Assembly: GCF_049331405.1 (NCBI RefSeq)
Contig: NZ_CP186274.1
Coordinates: forward strand, 1,922,001-1,986,000
Reading direction: 5' to 3'
Length of the DNA: 64,000 nt
From: PoT sp049331405
GTDB taxonomy: Bacteria; Planctomycetota; Planctomycetia; Isosphaerales; Isosphaeraceae
In this document: piece by piece, positions 9,674 through 17,867 of the stretch
Position numbering within the stretch: position 1 is the first letter of the stretch
Layout: each line of letters starts with the position of its first letter
The notes under the pieces: model-generated
The model's database searches: none
What the model saw: the letters and a program-made list of their open reading frames with translations, nothing else
Told to the model about the DNA's origin: nothing
Translations under genes and position numbers: made by a program

Positions 9674-10900
9674 GTGCCCACCATGGCCTCAGAACGACTC
9701 CGGTTCCTCCACGCGTTCCTGGCAGCCATCCTCGCCAAGCAAGTCAAGCCACATTTTCAGCCAATCGTCTCATTGCGCGATGCCACGCTCGTCGGCTTCG
9801 AGGTTCTGGCTCGGTGGGTCGACCCCGAGTTCGGCACCGTTAGCCCCTCTCGCTTCATCCCCATCGCAGAGAGCGAGGGAATCCTTTACGACCTCACCAA
9901 GTGCCTGATCCGCCAGGCATTCGCCGCCGCCGCTCGATGGCCCGAACGCCTGTTCCTCGCCGTCAACGTCTCGCCCGCCCAGTTGCAAGGCGACGAGCTC
10001 CCTCGCCTGATCTCCGACTCGGCCAACGAGCTCGGCTTCCCTCTCTCGCGACTCCATATCGAGATCACCGAGACCGCCGTCCTCAAGGACCCCGTCGCCG
10101 CACGCTCCATGGTCGATCGCTTCCTGGGATTCGGATGCCACATCGTCATGGACGATTTCGGCACCGGCTTCGCCAGCTTGACATGGCTCCAATCCCTCCC
10201 GTTCACCAAGATCAAGATCGACGCCAGCTTCGTCCGCTCCATGATCGAGCATCGCGAGAGTCGCAAGATCGTCGTCTCCGTCGTAGGACTCGGGCAGAGC
10301 CTGGGGCTGTCCGTCGTCGCCGAGGGCGTCGAGACCGAGGCCCAGGCCGACCTACTCCGGCAGATCGGATGCGAATTCGCACAAGGTTTCCTCTTCGGGG
10401 CCGCGGCCCCGGCCGAGGCCGTCCCCGCCCTCATCGAGGCGGCCACCACTTCGCCCGGATCTCTTGCCAGGAAACTCTCCCTCGAGCAGCGATCATGCCA
10501 GATCACCGCGATCTATAATGCCCCCGTGCTCGCGATCGGATTCATATCACCCGATCTCATCATCGTCGACGCCAACGAAATTTTCGCCAGGCGCCTCGCT
10601 TCCACACGCATGGGAGTCATCGGGAGCCACATCTGCGACGCCTTCCCGGATCGCGAACACTGCTTCGAATTCTACCGCCGCCAAATCTCGAGCTCGAACC
10701 CCATAAACACCTTTGAGCTGGACCTGCCCAGTGGTGGGACCGACCTGGTCGTGTTGCAAGGGGTGAATGATGAGGCGGGCGAATTTCTAGGGTATTCCTT
10801 CATCGGGATCGACGTCACGGAAAGCAAGCGAATGGGTGCCGCCCTCCGTGAGGCCGCCGGATACCCTCCCGGTACTTCCCCGCCCCCCGCCGGCCAGTAA
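9674..10900 (+). CDS. EAL-domain c-di-GMP phosphodiesterase with C-terminal PAS
   Basis: The first 250 residues form an EAL domain, which hydrolyses cyclic di-GMP to pGpG. The signature is EVLAR in place of EALLR. The other metal and substrate residues are present: Asn in NVSPAQL, Glu in EITET, the Asp pair in MDDFGTGFASL, Lys in KIKIDASFV and Glu in AEGVETEAQ, so activity is likely. The C-terminal 120 residues form a PAS-like domain (NAPVLAIGFISPDLIIVDAN ... GIDVTESKR). The order EAL then PAS is the reverse of the usual one. There is no GGDEF domain and no membrane segment. The start is GTG 9674 or ATG 9683, with no strong ribosome-binding site for either. Confidence 0.9.
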   Translation: MPTMASERLRFLHAFLAAILAKQVKPHFQPIVSLRDATLVGFEVLARWVDPEFGTVSPSRFIPIAESEGILYDLTKCLIRQAFAAAARWPERLFLAVNVSPAQLQGDELPRLISDSANELGFPLSRLHIEITETAVLKDPVAARSMVDRFLGFGCHIVMDDFGTGFASLTWLQSLPFTKIKIDASFVRSMIEHRESRKIVVSVVGLGQSLGLSVVAEGVETEAQADLLRQIGCEFAQGFLFGAAAPAEAVPALIEAATTSPGSLARKLSLEQRSCQITAIYNAPVLAIGFISPDLIIVDANEIFARRLASTRMGVIGSHICDAFPDREHCFEFYRRQISSSNPINTFELDLPSGGTDLVVLQGVNDEAGEFLGYSFIGIDVTESKRMGAALREAAGYPPGTSPPPAGQ

Positions 10901-11353
10901 GTCTCGTGAGTCGCCCGGCAATCCACATGCTGCCACCAGCAACGTGGCGGTGTCGGATGGTTCCACCGCCTTTCCTGGGAGTAGCGTTCATCGGGTCGAG
11001 AATTCCGTTCCTGCCAATATTAGGCCGAAGATTGTGAACCCGGATCTTTAAGCTGTACCCTCTCGGTTCCTGATTCCTGGGAAGGAGATTCCTGGTGGAT
11101 CGTCATCATATCGCTGCTTTCGGCCGATAATGACACATCCTTCCCATGGTTTTCGTGAAACTGCCGTTCTCTTAATTTTCCCTAAGAAGGCCGCCGATGC
11201 GCACAACCTCTCTTCCAATCTACTAAAATATTGGCTAGCGTATTGGGCGGCCGGGCGACGTTGCCCGCCCGCGTGCTTCTCGTCGAGGAATCCCCCCTAC
11301 CTCCGGGCCGCGAAAGGAAGTTCCGAGCTATTCAGCTGCGGAGGCCATAACCC
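10901..11353. other. Intergenic stretch
   Basis: No gene is supported. The stretch contains an AT-rich patch at about 11160-11235 and a GC-rich inverted repeat near 11245-11272 (GGGCGG and CCGCCC arms). It could hold the promoter of the following small gene. Confidence 0.4.
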
Positions 11354-11659
11354 GTGATCATCTACCTCGCCTATGCGATCCTGCTGGCGACCACTCTCGT
11401 CGTGGCATCGAGTGCCACTTCTCTCGCTAGTTCGCTCCTGTCCCGCAAACGCAGTTGTCCACGGTGTCGCCACTCACTGTCTCTGACCCGCAAGCCTCGC
11501 AATAAGTTCGATCGGCTCGTGGGGCGTTTCGTCGACTCCAGGCGATACAAATGCCTGGCGTGCCAATGGACCGGCCTGCTGAGGCATGAGGCCGGTGAAG
11601 TGCGTTCCGATTCCGGCACCACCTTGGAAATCGACAAGTCCTTGGCGACAGCCCTGTAG
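11354..11659 (+). CDS. Small membrane protein with a zinc-ribbon-like CxxC pair
   Basis: The product has 101 residues with an N-terminal hydrophobic segment of about 25 residues, which is either an anchor or an uncleaved signal. A CPRC motif and, about 35 residues later, a CLAC motif follow, separated by a basic region (RKPRNKFDRLVGRF). Two CxxC knuckles suggest a single bound zinc. No enzymatic domain is seen. The C-terminal tail is acidic and serine-rich. The gene is isolated and convergent with the degraded Nudix-like gene. The function is unknown. Confidence 0.6.
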   Translation: MIIYLAYAILLATTLVVASSATSLASSLLSRKRSCPRCRHSLSLTRKPRNKFDRLVGRFVDSRRYKCLACQWTGLLRHEAGEVRSDSGTTLEIDKSLATAL

Positions 11660-11662
11660 CCG

Positions 11663-12028
11663 TCAGTTGGCCTCGCGGCCGACGGGACGAATCCCGATCG
11701 CGTCCTGTCGGCTGCGGGCATGATCCGGCCGAACTCGCTGACGGATTCCGGATCGGCCCATCGGCATGCCCCTGCCGACGCAATCCGACTCGTCGATGCA
11801 TCGAGGGCCGAGACTGGCCAGGGCGATCCCAGCCTCTTCCTTCAACTCTCTCGCCGCGTCGAACAGGCTACGGTCGACATCTTCCGTGTACTTCTCTTTG
11901 GGGATGGACCAGCGGACCCGGCCCGCCGCCGCGTCCTTGCGGCTGTGGACGAGGAGGATCTTGTCGCCCGTGGTGAGGCCGATCGGCGCAAGGGTTCGCT
12001 CGGCCATCCCTTCCCCTCGAACCTGCAT
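11663..12028 (-). pseudogene. Degenerate Nudix-like protein remnant
   Basis: The segment DKILLVHSRK, then RWSIPKEKY, then AARELKEEAGIAL resembles the first half of a Nudix hydrolase. In the Nudix box GX5EX7REUXEEXGU, the REUXEEXGU part is intact (RELKEEAGI). The leading Gly is Lys and the first Glu is Asp, so metal binding would be impaired. The last 45 residues (from CVGRGMPMG onward) do not look like the family and suggest a frameshift. It lies just downstream of the KGG-repeat gene on the same strand and is probably non-functional. Confidence 0.5.
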
Positions 12029-12029
12029 A

Positions 12030-12824
12030 TCATCTCGGGCAATCGCGGCCAGGTCGCACTCTACACGATGGTCGCCGAGGCCAGGCGGGCGGCATCCGCG
12101 ACATCGAGTCGGTGAAACGGAAGACGCCTGCGAATCCTTTCTCCCGCTCCGGCGTCTTCTCGTACACGAACTCGCTGCAATCCTTCAGTGGGCCGACCAT
12201 GTCGATGATCGGGACGGGTTCGACGACCAGGCCGAACCACTCCGGGTGATCGTCGAAACCGGACACCGCGGAGGTCACCATCCCACCTCGATCAAACCAG
12301 AGCGAGCACGGGACCTTCTTCATCCCGTCGAACTGGAGCACGCATCCGGCGAATGGCCCGTTCTCCATCAGGACTCGCATCGGCGCTGGATCGACGGCCG
12401 AGGCCTCCATCGCAACAACGGGCATCCGATCAACTGGCGGGCTTGACCCTTGGCGAGACGGAGGCTCAGGCCCCACGCTTATCGAGGTCGTGAGCTGAGC
12501 GTCGAATTGACCGCCCTCCGGGCGAGGAAGGCCAGGCGGTTCTTCGCGGACATCCGTGCTCGGCGGTTCCTGGATGGGACCTCTCGCCTCTGCTGCGAGT
12601 CGGCTCGAATCCTTGGCCAGGCCGCCCAGTCGGCCGATCTCGGCCATGTGCTCACGATCCCGGCTCACGGCACGCCCGCCGATCTTGCCGGCCTCGGAAG
12701 CCTCCTGCGAGTTGAATTTGTGGGCCCTACCGGCGATGTGGGCTAATCGCCCACCCTGGCTGGAGATCGCCCGCCGCTTGTCCGGGTCCATGCTCGCGAA
12801 CCCTCGACGACTCTTTCCCTGCAT
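12030..12824 (-). CDS. KGG-repeat protein with a novel C-terminal domain
   Basis: The first 75 residues carry three KGG-type stress-induced repeats: RRGFASMDPDKRRAISSQGG, then KFNSQEASEAGKIGG, then SRDREHMAEIGRLGG. The family is known from acid- and stress-induced bacterial proteins; its biochemical role is not settled. A proline-rich linker (about 80-140) leads to a globular part (about 145-235) with MRVLMENGPFAGCVLQF and WFDRGGMVTSAVSGFD, which I cannot assign. The last 25 residues are arginine/proline-rich and may follow a frameshift. The start ATG is preceded by GGAGAGG. Most KGG proteins are short, so the added domain is unusual. Confidence 0.6.
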   Translation of the reverse strand: MQGKSRRGFASMDPDKRRAISSQGGRLAHIAGRAHKFNSQEASEAGKIGGRAVSRDREHMAEIGRLGGLAKDSSRLAAEARGPIQEPPSTDVREEPPGLPRPEGGQFDAQLTTSISVGPEPPSRQGSSPPVDRMPVVAMEASAVDPAPMRVLMENGPFAGCVLQFDGMKKVPCSLWFDRGGMVTSAVSGFDDHPEWFGLVVEPVPIIDMVGPLKDCSEFVYEKTPEREKGFAGVFRFTDSMSRMPPAWPRRPSCRVRPGRDCPR

Positions 12825-13260
12825 GGTGCCTCTCCGCGATTAGATAGATATTTAGGCAGGACTCGCCGGCGATTCGAGCTGTCCAGGCCGCGATTCTCAT
12901 CCGAACCGGTCCCGATCATCGAGGTCTGATTATCTCAGCGGACCTTCGCAGCAACCATTGGGACAAACGGGAAATAACCGGTGGGGCTTTCCCTGGCACC
13001 CGACGGCGGAGCCTGACTCTCGGGCATTCGATCTCCGAGCATTCTCGCCTCACGCACGCAGAATGTGCTTCAAAATCCGAGAGAGTCGATCGGCGATCTC
13101 GGATTCGCGCATTCTTTAAACAATAAAGTCATGTATAAGATGTATCGAAAATACTCAAGTTTCAATCATATGTATGTAATTGAAATTTGATAATTTATGT
13201 ACTTCCATTACGATCACTGTGGATGCACGTGCAAATCAGGCTTTAGCATCGGGGGGTGAC
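12825..13260. other. Intergenic region with an AT-rich island
   Basis: No gene is supported. From about 13110 to 13230 the sequence becomes strikingly AT-rich compared with the rest of the window. It includes an inverted repeat annotated separately and probably contains the promoter of the small gene at 13261. Confidence 0.5.
13160..13185. promoter_or_regulatory. Inverted repeat, possible operator
   Basis: TTTCAAT at 13160-13166 and ATTGAAA at 13079+100 (13179-13185) form 7-bp perfect arms separated by 12 bases, about 75 bases upstream of a likely ribbon-helix-helix gene. Autoregulation by that protein is a reasonable inference, not shown. Confidence 0.35.
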
Positions 13261-13455
13261 ATGGCCGCGAGCACGGTGGAGCGACGCAGGCCGAGGATCG
13301 AGGGCGTGATCAACCTGCGATCGAGCCACGCCTTCCGCGACTGGCTGCCCGGGTTCGCCCGGTCCCGCAAGGCCACGATGCCGGACACCATCGCTCACGG
13401 AGTCGTCGCCCTGGCGAAGGCCGAGGGGTTCAAGCCCGAGGCCCCCGGGAGTTGA
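13261..13455 (+). CDS. Small ribbon-helix-helix-like protein, 64 aa
   Basis: The start ATG at 13261 is preceded by GGGGGGTGAC, an excellent ribosome-binding site, so the longer upstream in-frame start at 13180 is not used here. A basic N-terminus (VERRRPRIEGVINLRSS) is followed by two helices (AFRDWLPGFARSRKATMPD and TIAHGVVALAKAEGF). This is the layout of Arc/MetJ-type ribbon-helix-helix DNA-binding proteins, but the strand segment is not diagnostic. It heads a run of short same-strand genes and fragments (13.3-14.9 kb) that look like mobile-element cargo. Confidence 0.6.
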   Translation: MAASTVERRRPRIEGVINLRSSHAFRDWLPGFARSRKATMPDTIAHGVVALAKAEGFKPEAPGS

Positions 13456-13507
13456 CGGGCCCTCACATCGCACACGTTCAGGAGGTTGTCGGAAGTCGGG
13501 ATCAGTC

Positions 13508-13918
13508 TTGAAATCGACGCCCGCGAAGCGGGTGGCGGCCGAGCTGGGCGATCCCTCGCTGGAGATTGACGGCGAGGAGATCATGCGTTCGGACGAGCGG
13601 TGCCGCCGCGGTGTCCGATACCACGTCTGGTATAGGCCGGGCCAGATCATCAACAAGCTCCAGGACGTCAGGAGGTCGCCGGTGTGGCGAGCCCACGTCG
13701 AGCGCGAGGCCTGCCGGTTCTTCCCGGCGTCCCGCTCGTGGCCCGGCGTCAACGCCATCTCCTTCGAGTCCGGGCGGGGGCTCCTCATGGGCCGCTACTC
13801 GATCAGGTGCGAGTTGAACCTCGAGGTGCTGACCCTCCTCGGTGGCGGGCCTTCTGCGAACCTGGCGCTCATCGACCACCCCGTCGGCGATGCGATCCTC
13901 GTCAGGCATTGTGCCTGA
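13508..13918 (+). CDS. Hypothetical protein, 136 aa
   Basis: I do not recognise the family. The start would be TTG at 13508; an ATG at 13581 would shorten the protein by 24 residues. The middle contains RRGVRYHVWYRPGQIINK and the later part AISFESGRGLLMGRYSIRCE, both plausible soluble protein. The last 25 residues may be out of the original frame. It follows the ribbon-helix-helix-like gene by about 50 bases, suggesting one transcript. Confidence 0.45.
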   Translation: MKSTPAKRVAAELGDPSLEIDGEEIMRSDERCRRGVRYHVWYRPGQIINKLQDVRRSPVWRAHVEREACRFFPASRSWPGVNAISFESGRGLLMGRYSIRCELNLEVLTLLGGGPSANLALIDHPVGDAILVRHCA

Positions 13919-13952
13919 CCGACGCGTCTGCGTACGCAGCAAAGGAGTCCCG

Positions 13953-14668
13953 ATGTTTGACATGAATCAGGGCCATTTCTCCCGGAGCTTCATCGAAAAC
14001 CAGGAGCGGCAACAGGCGATCCTCGCCGCAAGGAACAACCTGATCCAGAAGGCGAATCAGAAGCGGGTCGACGCCGATGACCGGCAGGGAGGCCATCTCC
14101 CAACTCGACCAGAAGCACGCGACGGACGTGTCGCTCCGCACGAAGGTCCAGCAGGCCAAGCTGGACGAGGCGAAGATCCCATCTGCAATGCCCCTTCAAT
14201 ATAACAAGGAGCTCGATCTCCAGGCCCAGACGCGGCTCCAGAAGCGCGGCGAGGGCAAGACTCTCCGGGTGCTGCGGCCGGCGACTGGTGGACCGGAACC
14301 CTGGCGACCGGCGGCGGCCTGTTCCTCCCGAGCGGCGTCAGTTCCGCTCAGCAGGGCCGACGCATCCGGATCGAGCAGGAGAAGCGTGCCATCCTCCAGG
14401 AGAAGGGCATGAGCCTGCCCGGCCGCCCCGAGGACACGTCGCTCCTGGGCGGGTATGACATGGGCTACCTGAGCTGGATCACGAATGGCAACCAGGGTGT
14501 CAAGCTGGAGGCCATCACGCTGGGAGGGGTCATCTTCACCTCCGTCGAGGCGCCCGAGCGATTCGTTCGAAGGCTCGACGGGGAGGATCCAAAGGTTGTC
14601 CCAAGAGGCGTCGGGAACTGAAGAAGCGGGAAGCGTTCGAGAAGGCCCGCCGGATGTTCGGCAGGTAA
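13953..14668 (+). pseudogene. Frameshifted accessory gene
   Basis: An ATG at 13953 with AAAGGAG upstream opens MFDMNQGHFSRSFIENQERQ. Protein-like sequence then jumps frames. At about 14075 it moves to a frame reading EAISQLDQKHATDVSLRTKV. At about 14266 it returns to the first frame, reading GDWWTGTLATGGGLFLPSGV and on to SLLGGYDMGYLSWITNGNQG. At about 14600 it moves to a frame ending RRRELKKREAFEKARRMFGR before TAA at 14668. Each segment is convincing and joins smoothly to the next only after single-base shifts. I do not recognise the family; the Gly-rich hydrophobic segment could be membrane-associated. Decay is the simplest explanation. Confidence 0.55.
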
Positions 14669-14684
14669 GTTACGCCCTGCTTCG

Positions 14685-14894
14685 TCGAAGCTCGCGGAAT
14701 TCTGCAACACCAAGACGACCGCCGCAGCGGCCGGCCTTCAATGGTGGAAGGTGTCGACCCTGATCGAGGAGCATCGCATCCCCGTCCGCAAGACAGGCCG
14801 CATCACGATGGTCACGCCCGAGGGCCTGCCCAGACTCATCGAGGCGCTGAAGAAGCACCCAGGAATCTCCGAGCACTTCCTCCTGGAGAACTGA
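14685..14894 (+). pseudogene. Excisionase-like DNA-binding protein remnant
   Basis: An open frame without an ATG reads SKLAEFCNTKTTAAAAGLQW, then VSTLIEEHRIPVRKTGRITM, then VTPEGLPRLIEALKKH, ending at TGA 14894. The TTAAAAGLQ helix followed by a basic strand pair is reminiscent of MerR/excisionase winged-helix proteins, which bind attachment sites. A GTG inside (14751) could start a shorter product, but the likely original start is missing. It is the last piece of the 13.3-14.9 kb cluster. Confidence 0.35.
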
Positions 14895-15046
14895 CGAAGG
14901 CGTGAGTGATCGCGACATAATCACTCACGATTTCTTGCACTCGAAGTGCGCAATTTAACGAGTGCCTTCTGATACGATGTAATCGGGGCATGTCCTCTCG
15001 TTTCGGTTGATTGGACAGATCGGACACCATAGAAAGGAACGGAGTC

Positions 15047-15160
15047 ATGGCGGGGCCGGACCCGTCCAGGAAGAGGCGGCGGCCGAAGGGGTGGAGGGGC
15101 AAGTTCATCGCGGGCCTATCCGAGCACGACATGCCGAGGGTGACGAAAGACACGGGGTAA
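15047..15160 (+). CDS. Possible 37-aa basic peptide
   Basis: The ATG has a well-placed purine-rich ribosome-binding site (AAGGAACGGAGTC before the start). The product is very basic in its first half (RKRRRPKGWRGK) and ends LSEHDMPRVTKDTG. No family is recognisable at this length, and it could be a truncated gene. Confidence 0.3.
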   Translation: MAGPDPSRKRRRPKGWRGKFIAGLSEHDMPRVTKDTG

Positions 15161-15440
15161 GAAAGGAACAGACTGCACACATTTAAAAGAGGCGAGGCCG
15201 AGACACATGAGACACCCAAAAAAGAGGCAAGCCCTGGCCTTGGCATACGCCGCCTGGGTGCCCTTGCGGCAACGCCGGCTGCGATCGCTCCTCGGGGCAA
15301 CTCGGGTCCGCCCTCGACGGCGAGGCGTGGGCCCTGGGCCTGCGCGATGGCCCTCGCCGGCCTGGCCGTTGCGGTAACCCACCCAGATCGAGACCCGGCC
15401 GGTGCGGAGCTCTCCTACACGGGCGTACGCCTCAATGAGG

Positions 15441-15520
15441 AGCCCGGGGTCGGAAGCGAACCGACCACCTCCGGGAGCGGGCTGGCTTTTCACGGCTTGG
15501 CGAAGTCAATCGCCCCGAGC
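15441..15520 (-). other. tRNA-like fold or tRNA remnant
   Basis: On the minus strand GCTCGGG (15520-15514) pairs with CCCGGGC (15448-15442). Just before the latter is a perfect T arm: GTCGG, loop TTCGCTT, CCGAC (15465-15449). The D and anticodon arms are not canonical and the D loop lacks GG. It could be a decayed tRNA or an attachment-site copy of a tRNA 3' end. Confidence 0.25.
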
Positions 15521-15646
15521 CATTGGCCAGGCGTCTCGGCGAGCTACCTATGCATCTAGCCGGGCCCCTCACCTCCCATCCTGCTCGTCGTAGCCGCGGG
15601 TGCCCATAGACGACTTCTCCCCGAGCGACTATTGCGACAGAGCTGT

Positions 15647-16150
15647 TCAAATGGGACTCTCGTCCTTGGGTAACTCTTCCTCGAGCTGCGTCCCCTTCGG
15701 GCCCCGATCCTTCCAGCCGATGGTGACGGCGAGATTCGCCGACGTCGCGATCCTCGTCAGGACGAAATCGTCAGCCAGCCCGGGGAAGTCCGCTTGCTTC
15801 TCCAGCTCGACGGCGAGGGTGAAGTTGTCGTCCCCATTCAGGAGCGACAGGAAGGCCGGCTTGCCGATCTCAATCTTGATGTGCTCCATGAGCCCGGCAT
15901 GATCGCTGGCATCCTTCAGACGGCCGATCTCCGTGCCATTGATGGAGACCCGGTGCCCCTGACGCTGGCCCCACGTCTCGATATCGTGGGTGGTGAAGTG
16001 GAACGCCATGACGTCCGATTTGTCGTCGATCCAGGAGATGCGGAGCGGCAAGACGAGTTGATGACCGATGTACGTGGCGTCCTGGAAAAGCCCAGGATTG
16101 TCGCCGAGGTGGTAATTACCGCTGATCACGAGGATCGGTTTCGCTGGCAT
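15647..16150 (-). CDS. Hypothetical beta-rich protein, 167 aa
   Basis: The family is not recognised. The sequence alternates short hydrophobic strands, for example IGHQLVLPLRISWI, DVMAFHFTTHDIETW, RVSINGTEIGRL and NFTLAVELEKQADF, suggesting a beta-sandwich. There is no signal peptide. The C-terminus is polar (GPKGTQLEEELPKDE). Coding character is good across the whole length and the frame is intact, which stands out in this decayed neighbourhood. It has no clear operon partner. Confidence 0.6.
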   Translation of the reverse strand: MPAKPILVISGNYHLGDNPGLFQDATYIGHQLVLPLRISWIDDKSDVMAFHFTTHDIETWGQRQGHRVSINGTEIGRLKDASDHAGLMEHIKIEIGKPAFLSLLNGDDNFTLAVELEKQADFPGLADDFVLTRIATSANLAVTIGWKDRGPKGTQLEEELPKDESPI

Positions 16151-16319
16151 GAATCTATCCTGGCCCTTGTCGTGCTCTCGGTGGTCGATCCGATTGATCG
16201 GCCGGGAGCAACCACTTTAACCGGGAAGTCGAACGAGAGTCGCCACAAAAGTGGGAGATGGCTCGGACCTTGCGCCACTCGCAGCCCCCACTTGCGCCGA
16301 TCGAGGCCGGGACTTCCCC

Positions 16320-16817
16320 CATCCGTTGACCAAGGGGGGTGGCATACCGAAGTCGAGCCAGGACTTCGGTGCCAAGGCCAAGTGGGCCACGACCACGTGG
16401 CCTTCGGCAAGATGGTCCAGTCCCTGCCACCGGCCACGGGTCGCTACGGCAGGACCGTGGCCGAGGTCCGCGTGCCCGATGGGCGATAGCTCAACCGAGA
16501 GCTCGTTCGTGACGGCTGGGCCTGGTGGTATGACGCGTACGCCAAGTCCGACGGGGAGATGAAGAGACTCGAGGACGAGGCCAGGACCGCCAGGCGAGGG
16601 CTCTGGGCCGACAAGGCACCGATACCGCCGTGGGACTGGCGGAAGGGCGGGGCGGACGTCCAGGCGGCCGGGTTCATCGGGAACAGCAAGAGCCATCTCT
16701 ACCACGCGGCGAACTGCAACGCAGTGGGGAAGATAACGGCGGCTCATCGGGTGACATTTCAGGACTTCGGCCGAAGCCGAGCAGGCGGGATACCGCAAGG
16801 CGAAGGATTGCCACTAA
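16320..16817 (+). pseudogene. Staphylococcal-nuclease-like pseudogene
   Basis: Fragments match the thermonuclease (SNase) family in order: SQDFGAKAKWATT, HVAFGKMVQ, GRYGRTVAEVRVPDGR, then LNRELVRDGWAWWYDAYAKS, EARTARRGLWADKAPIPPWD, and a C-terminal extra domain with SKSHLYHAANC ending AEAEQAGYRKAKDCH. A TAG at 16487 interrupts the frame right after PDGR. One frameshift near 16390 and another near 16770 are needed to join the pieces. The N-terminal third, including the usual catalytic strand, is missing. The gene is dead in at least three ways. Confidence 0.75.
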
Positions 16818-16846
16818 ACCGAGTCTCCCAAAGGGTTCGCCTAGGG

Positions 16847-16870
16847 CAAGAGCGCCGATCGGCGCTCTTG
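16847..16870. repeat. 24-bp perfect palindrome, copy 2
   Basis: CAAGAGCGCCGA is followed by its exact reverse complement. It is the core of the 36-bp palindrome at 6645, with unrelated flanks. It lies about 30 bases after the nuclease pseudogene, with no T-run. Confidence 0.8.
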
Positions 16871-17053
16871 GGATGTGTCCCCTCGAACCCTGCCACCACC
16901 TTTGCTCTTCCGCAAACATGGTCGGTGTGGTTGCTTCCAAGAATTAACAGGCCCCAAGTGGAGATCGGAGTCGACCGCGAGTCGCTGGAACTTTCCCCGG
17001 TCTGATACACGCGAAGAGCAATCCGGGCAGCGTGCGAGGGGAAGGGCATCCGG

Positions 17054-17386
17054 TCAGTTACGCAAGGGGTCCCGGTGGAGGGCCACTGCACGGAAAGGGA
17101 TGGTATTCATAAGATTCGCTGTCAGCAGCAAGTTCGTGCCCTTGCATACACTCTCGCACTCGAAGCCTATGCCGGTGAATCGATCCTGGACGGCCGCCGA
17201 GAGTTGACGGATGCTGCGAGCGAAGGTCCGCAGTTCGCCCCCCACGGCCGATCGCTCGACCGCCAAATACCAGGCGTCGTGCACCGGCTTGAGCGCCGCG
17301 GACTGGACCGCATCGCCGTGCCCGATCACCCATGCGTCGATCATGACGACCAACTCGACCAGCTCATCCACATCGAGTGACCTCAT
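17054..17386 (-). CDS. Hypothetical protein, 110 aa
   Basis: The ATG at 17386 has GGAGG upstream at suitable spacing. The product is mostly helical (SLDVDELVELVVMIDAWVIG, then RTFARSIRQLSAAVQDRF), with one Cys pair (FECESVCKG) and no membrane segment strong enough to call. I recognise no family. The nearest genes are a nuclease pseudogene and a primase pseudogene, so it probably belongs to the same mobile region. Confidence 0.5.
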   Translation of the reverse strand: MRSLDVDELVELVVMIDAWVIGHGDAVQSAALKPVHDAWYLAVERSAVGGELRTFARSIRQLSAAVQDRFTGIGFECESVCKGTNLLLTANLMNTIPFRAVALHRDPLRN

Positions 17387-17867
17387 CCCGCATGACCTCC
17401 GTGAACAGCGTCGGCCTCGAATGACCCCATCGGCCTATCTCACCAAGCACGTCTCCACCGCTACACAAACCTAGACCCAAGGCCTCATTTTCAAGGGCCG
17501 AGCCTTGGACCTTGCGAGATCCATCCCTGGGCCACTCTCCCTGATGCACCCGCCGCCGGCGAGACGGCTGCCGACCGTTGGTGGCTCACAGGTCGCAGAT
17601 GTCGTCGGTTGCAGCCTGCCCGACCGTCGCGCTTGCCGGGTCCGACGCGAGCCCGGGACCGGGAGCATCCCGGCTCGCGAGAAGCCTCCGGGCCGGGATG
17701 CAGTTCCCCGACTGACGTCAGGGAAAGCAAGCCGGGATGTTCGGCTTGCATTGAATTTATAGGCAGGTGCCGGGAATATGTCAAACTTAAATAAACTGTT
17801 AAATGTTTTATTTGCTGACTTTTTATAATTCAGCAATATTAAGACGCGCGCCGGGTTCGACGGGGTG
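17387..17867. other. Intergenic stretch with an AT-rich end
   Basis: No gene is supported. From about 17750 to 17845 the DNA is AT-rich with several TTTTAT/AATAAA runs, lying just beyond the 3' end of the primase-helicase pseudogene. It might be part of a former replication or attachment region, but no iterons are visible. Confidence 0.4.

Larger units (their letters stand above)
14895..15646. other. Long stretch with little coding potential
   Basis: The only clean start is an ATG at 15047 with AAGGA/GGAG upstream, opening a 37-residue basic peptide (MAGPDPSRKRRRPKGWRGKF at its start) that ends at 15160. It may be a real micro-gene or the stub of a lost gene. A tRNA-like fold on the minus strand is noted separately. 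Nothing else is supportable. Confidence 0.35.
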
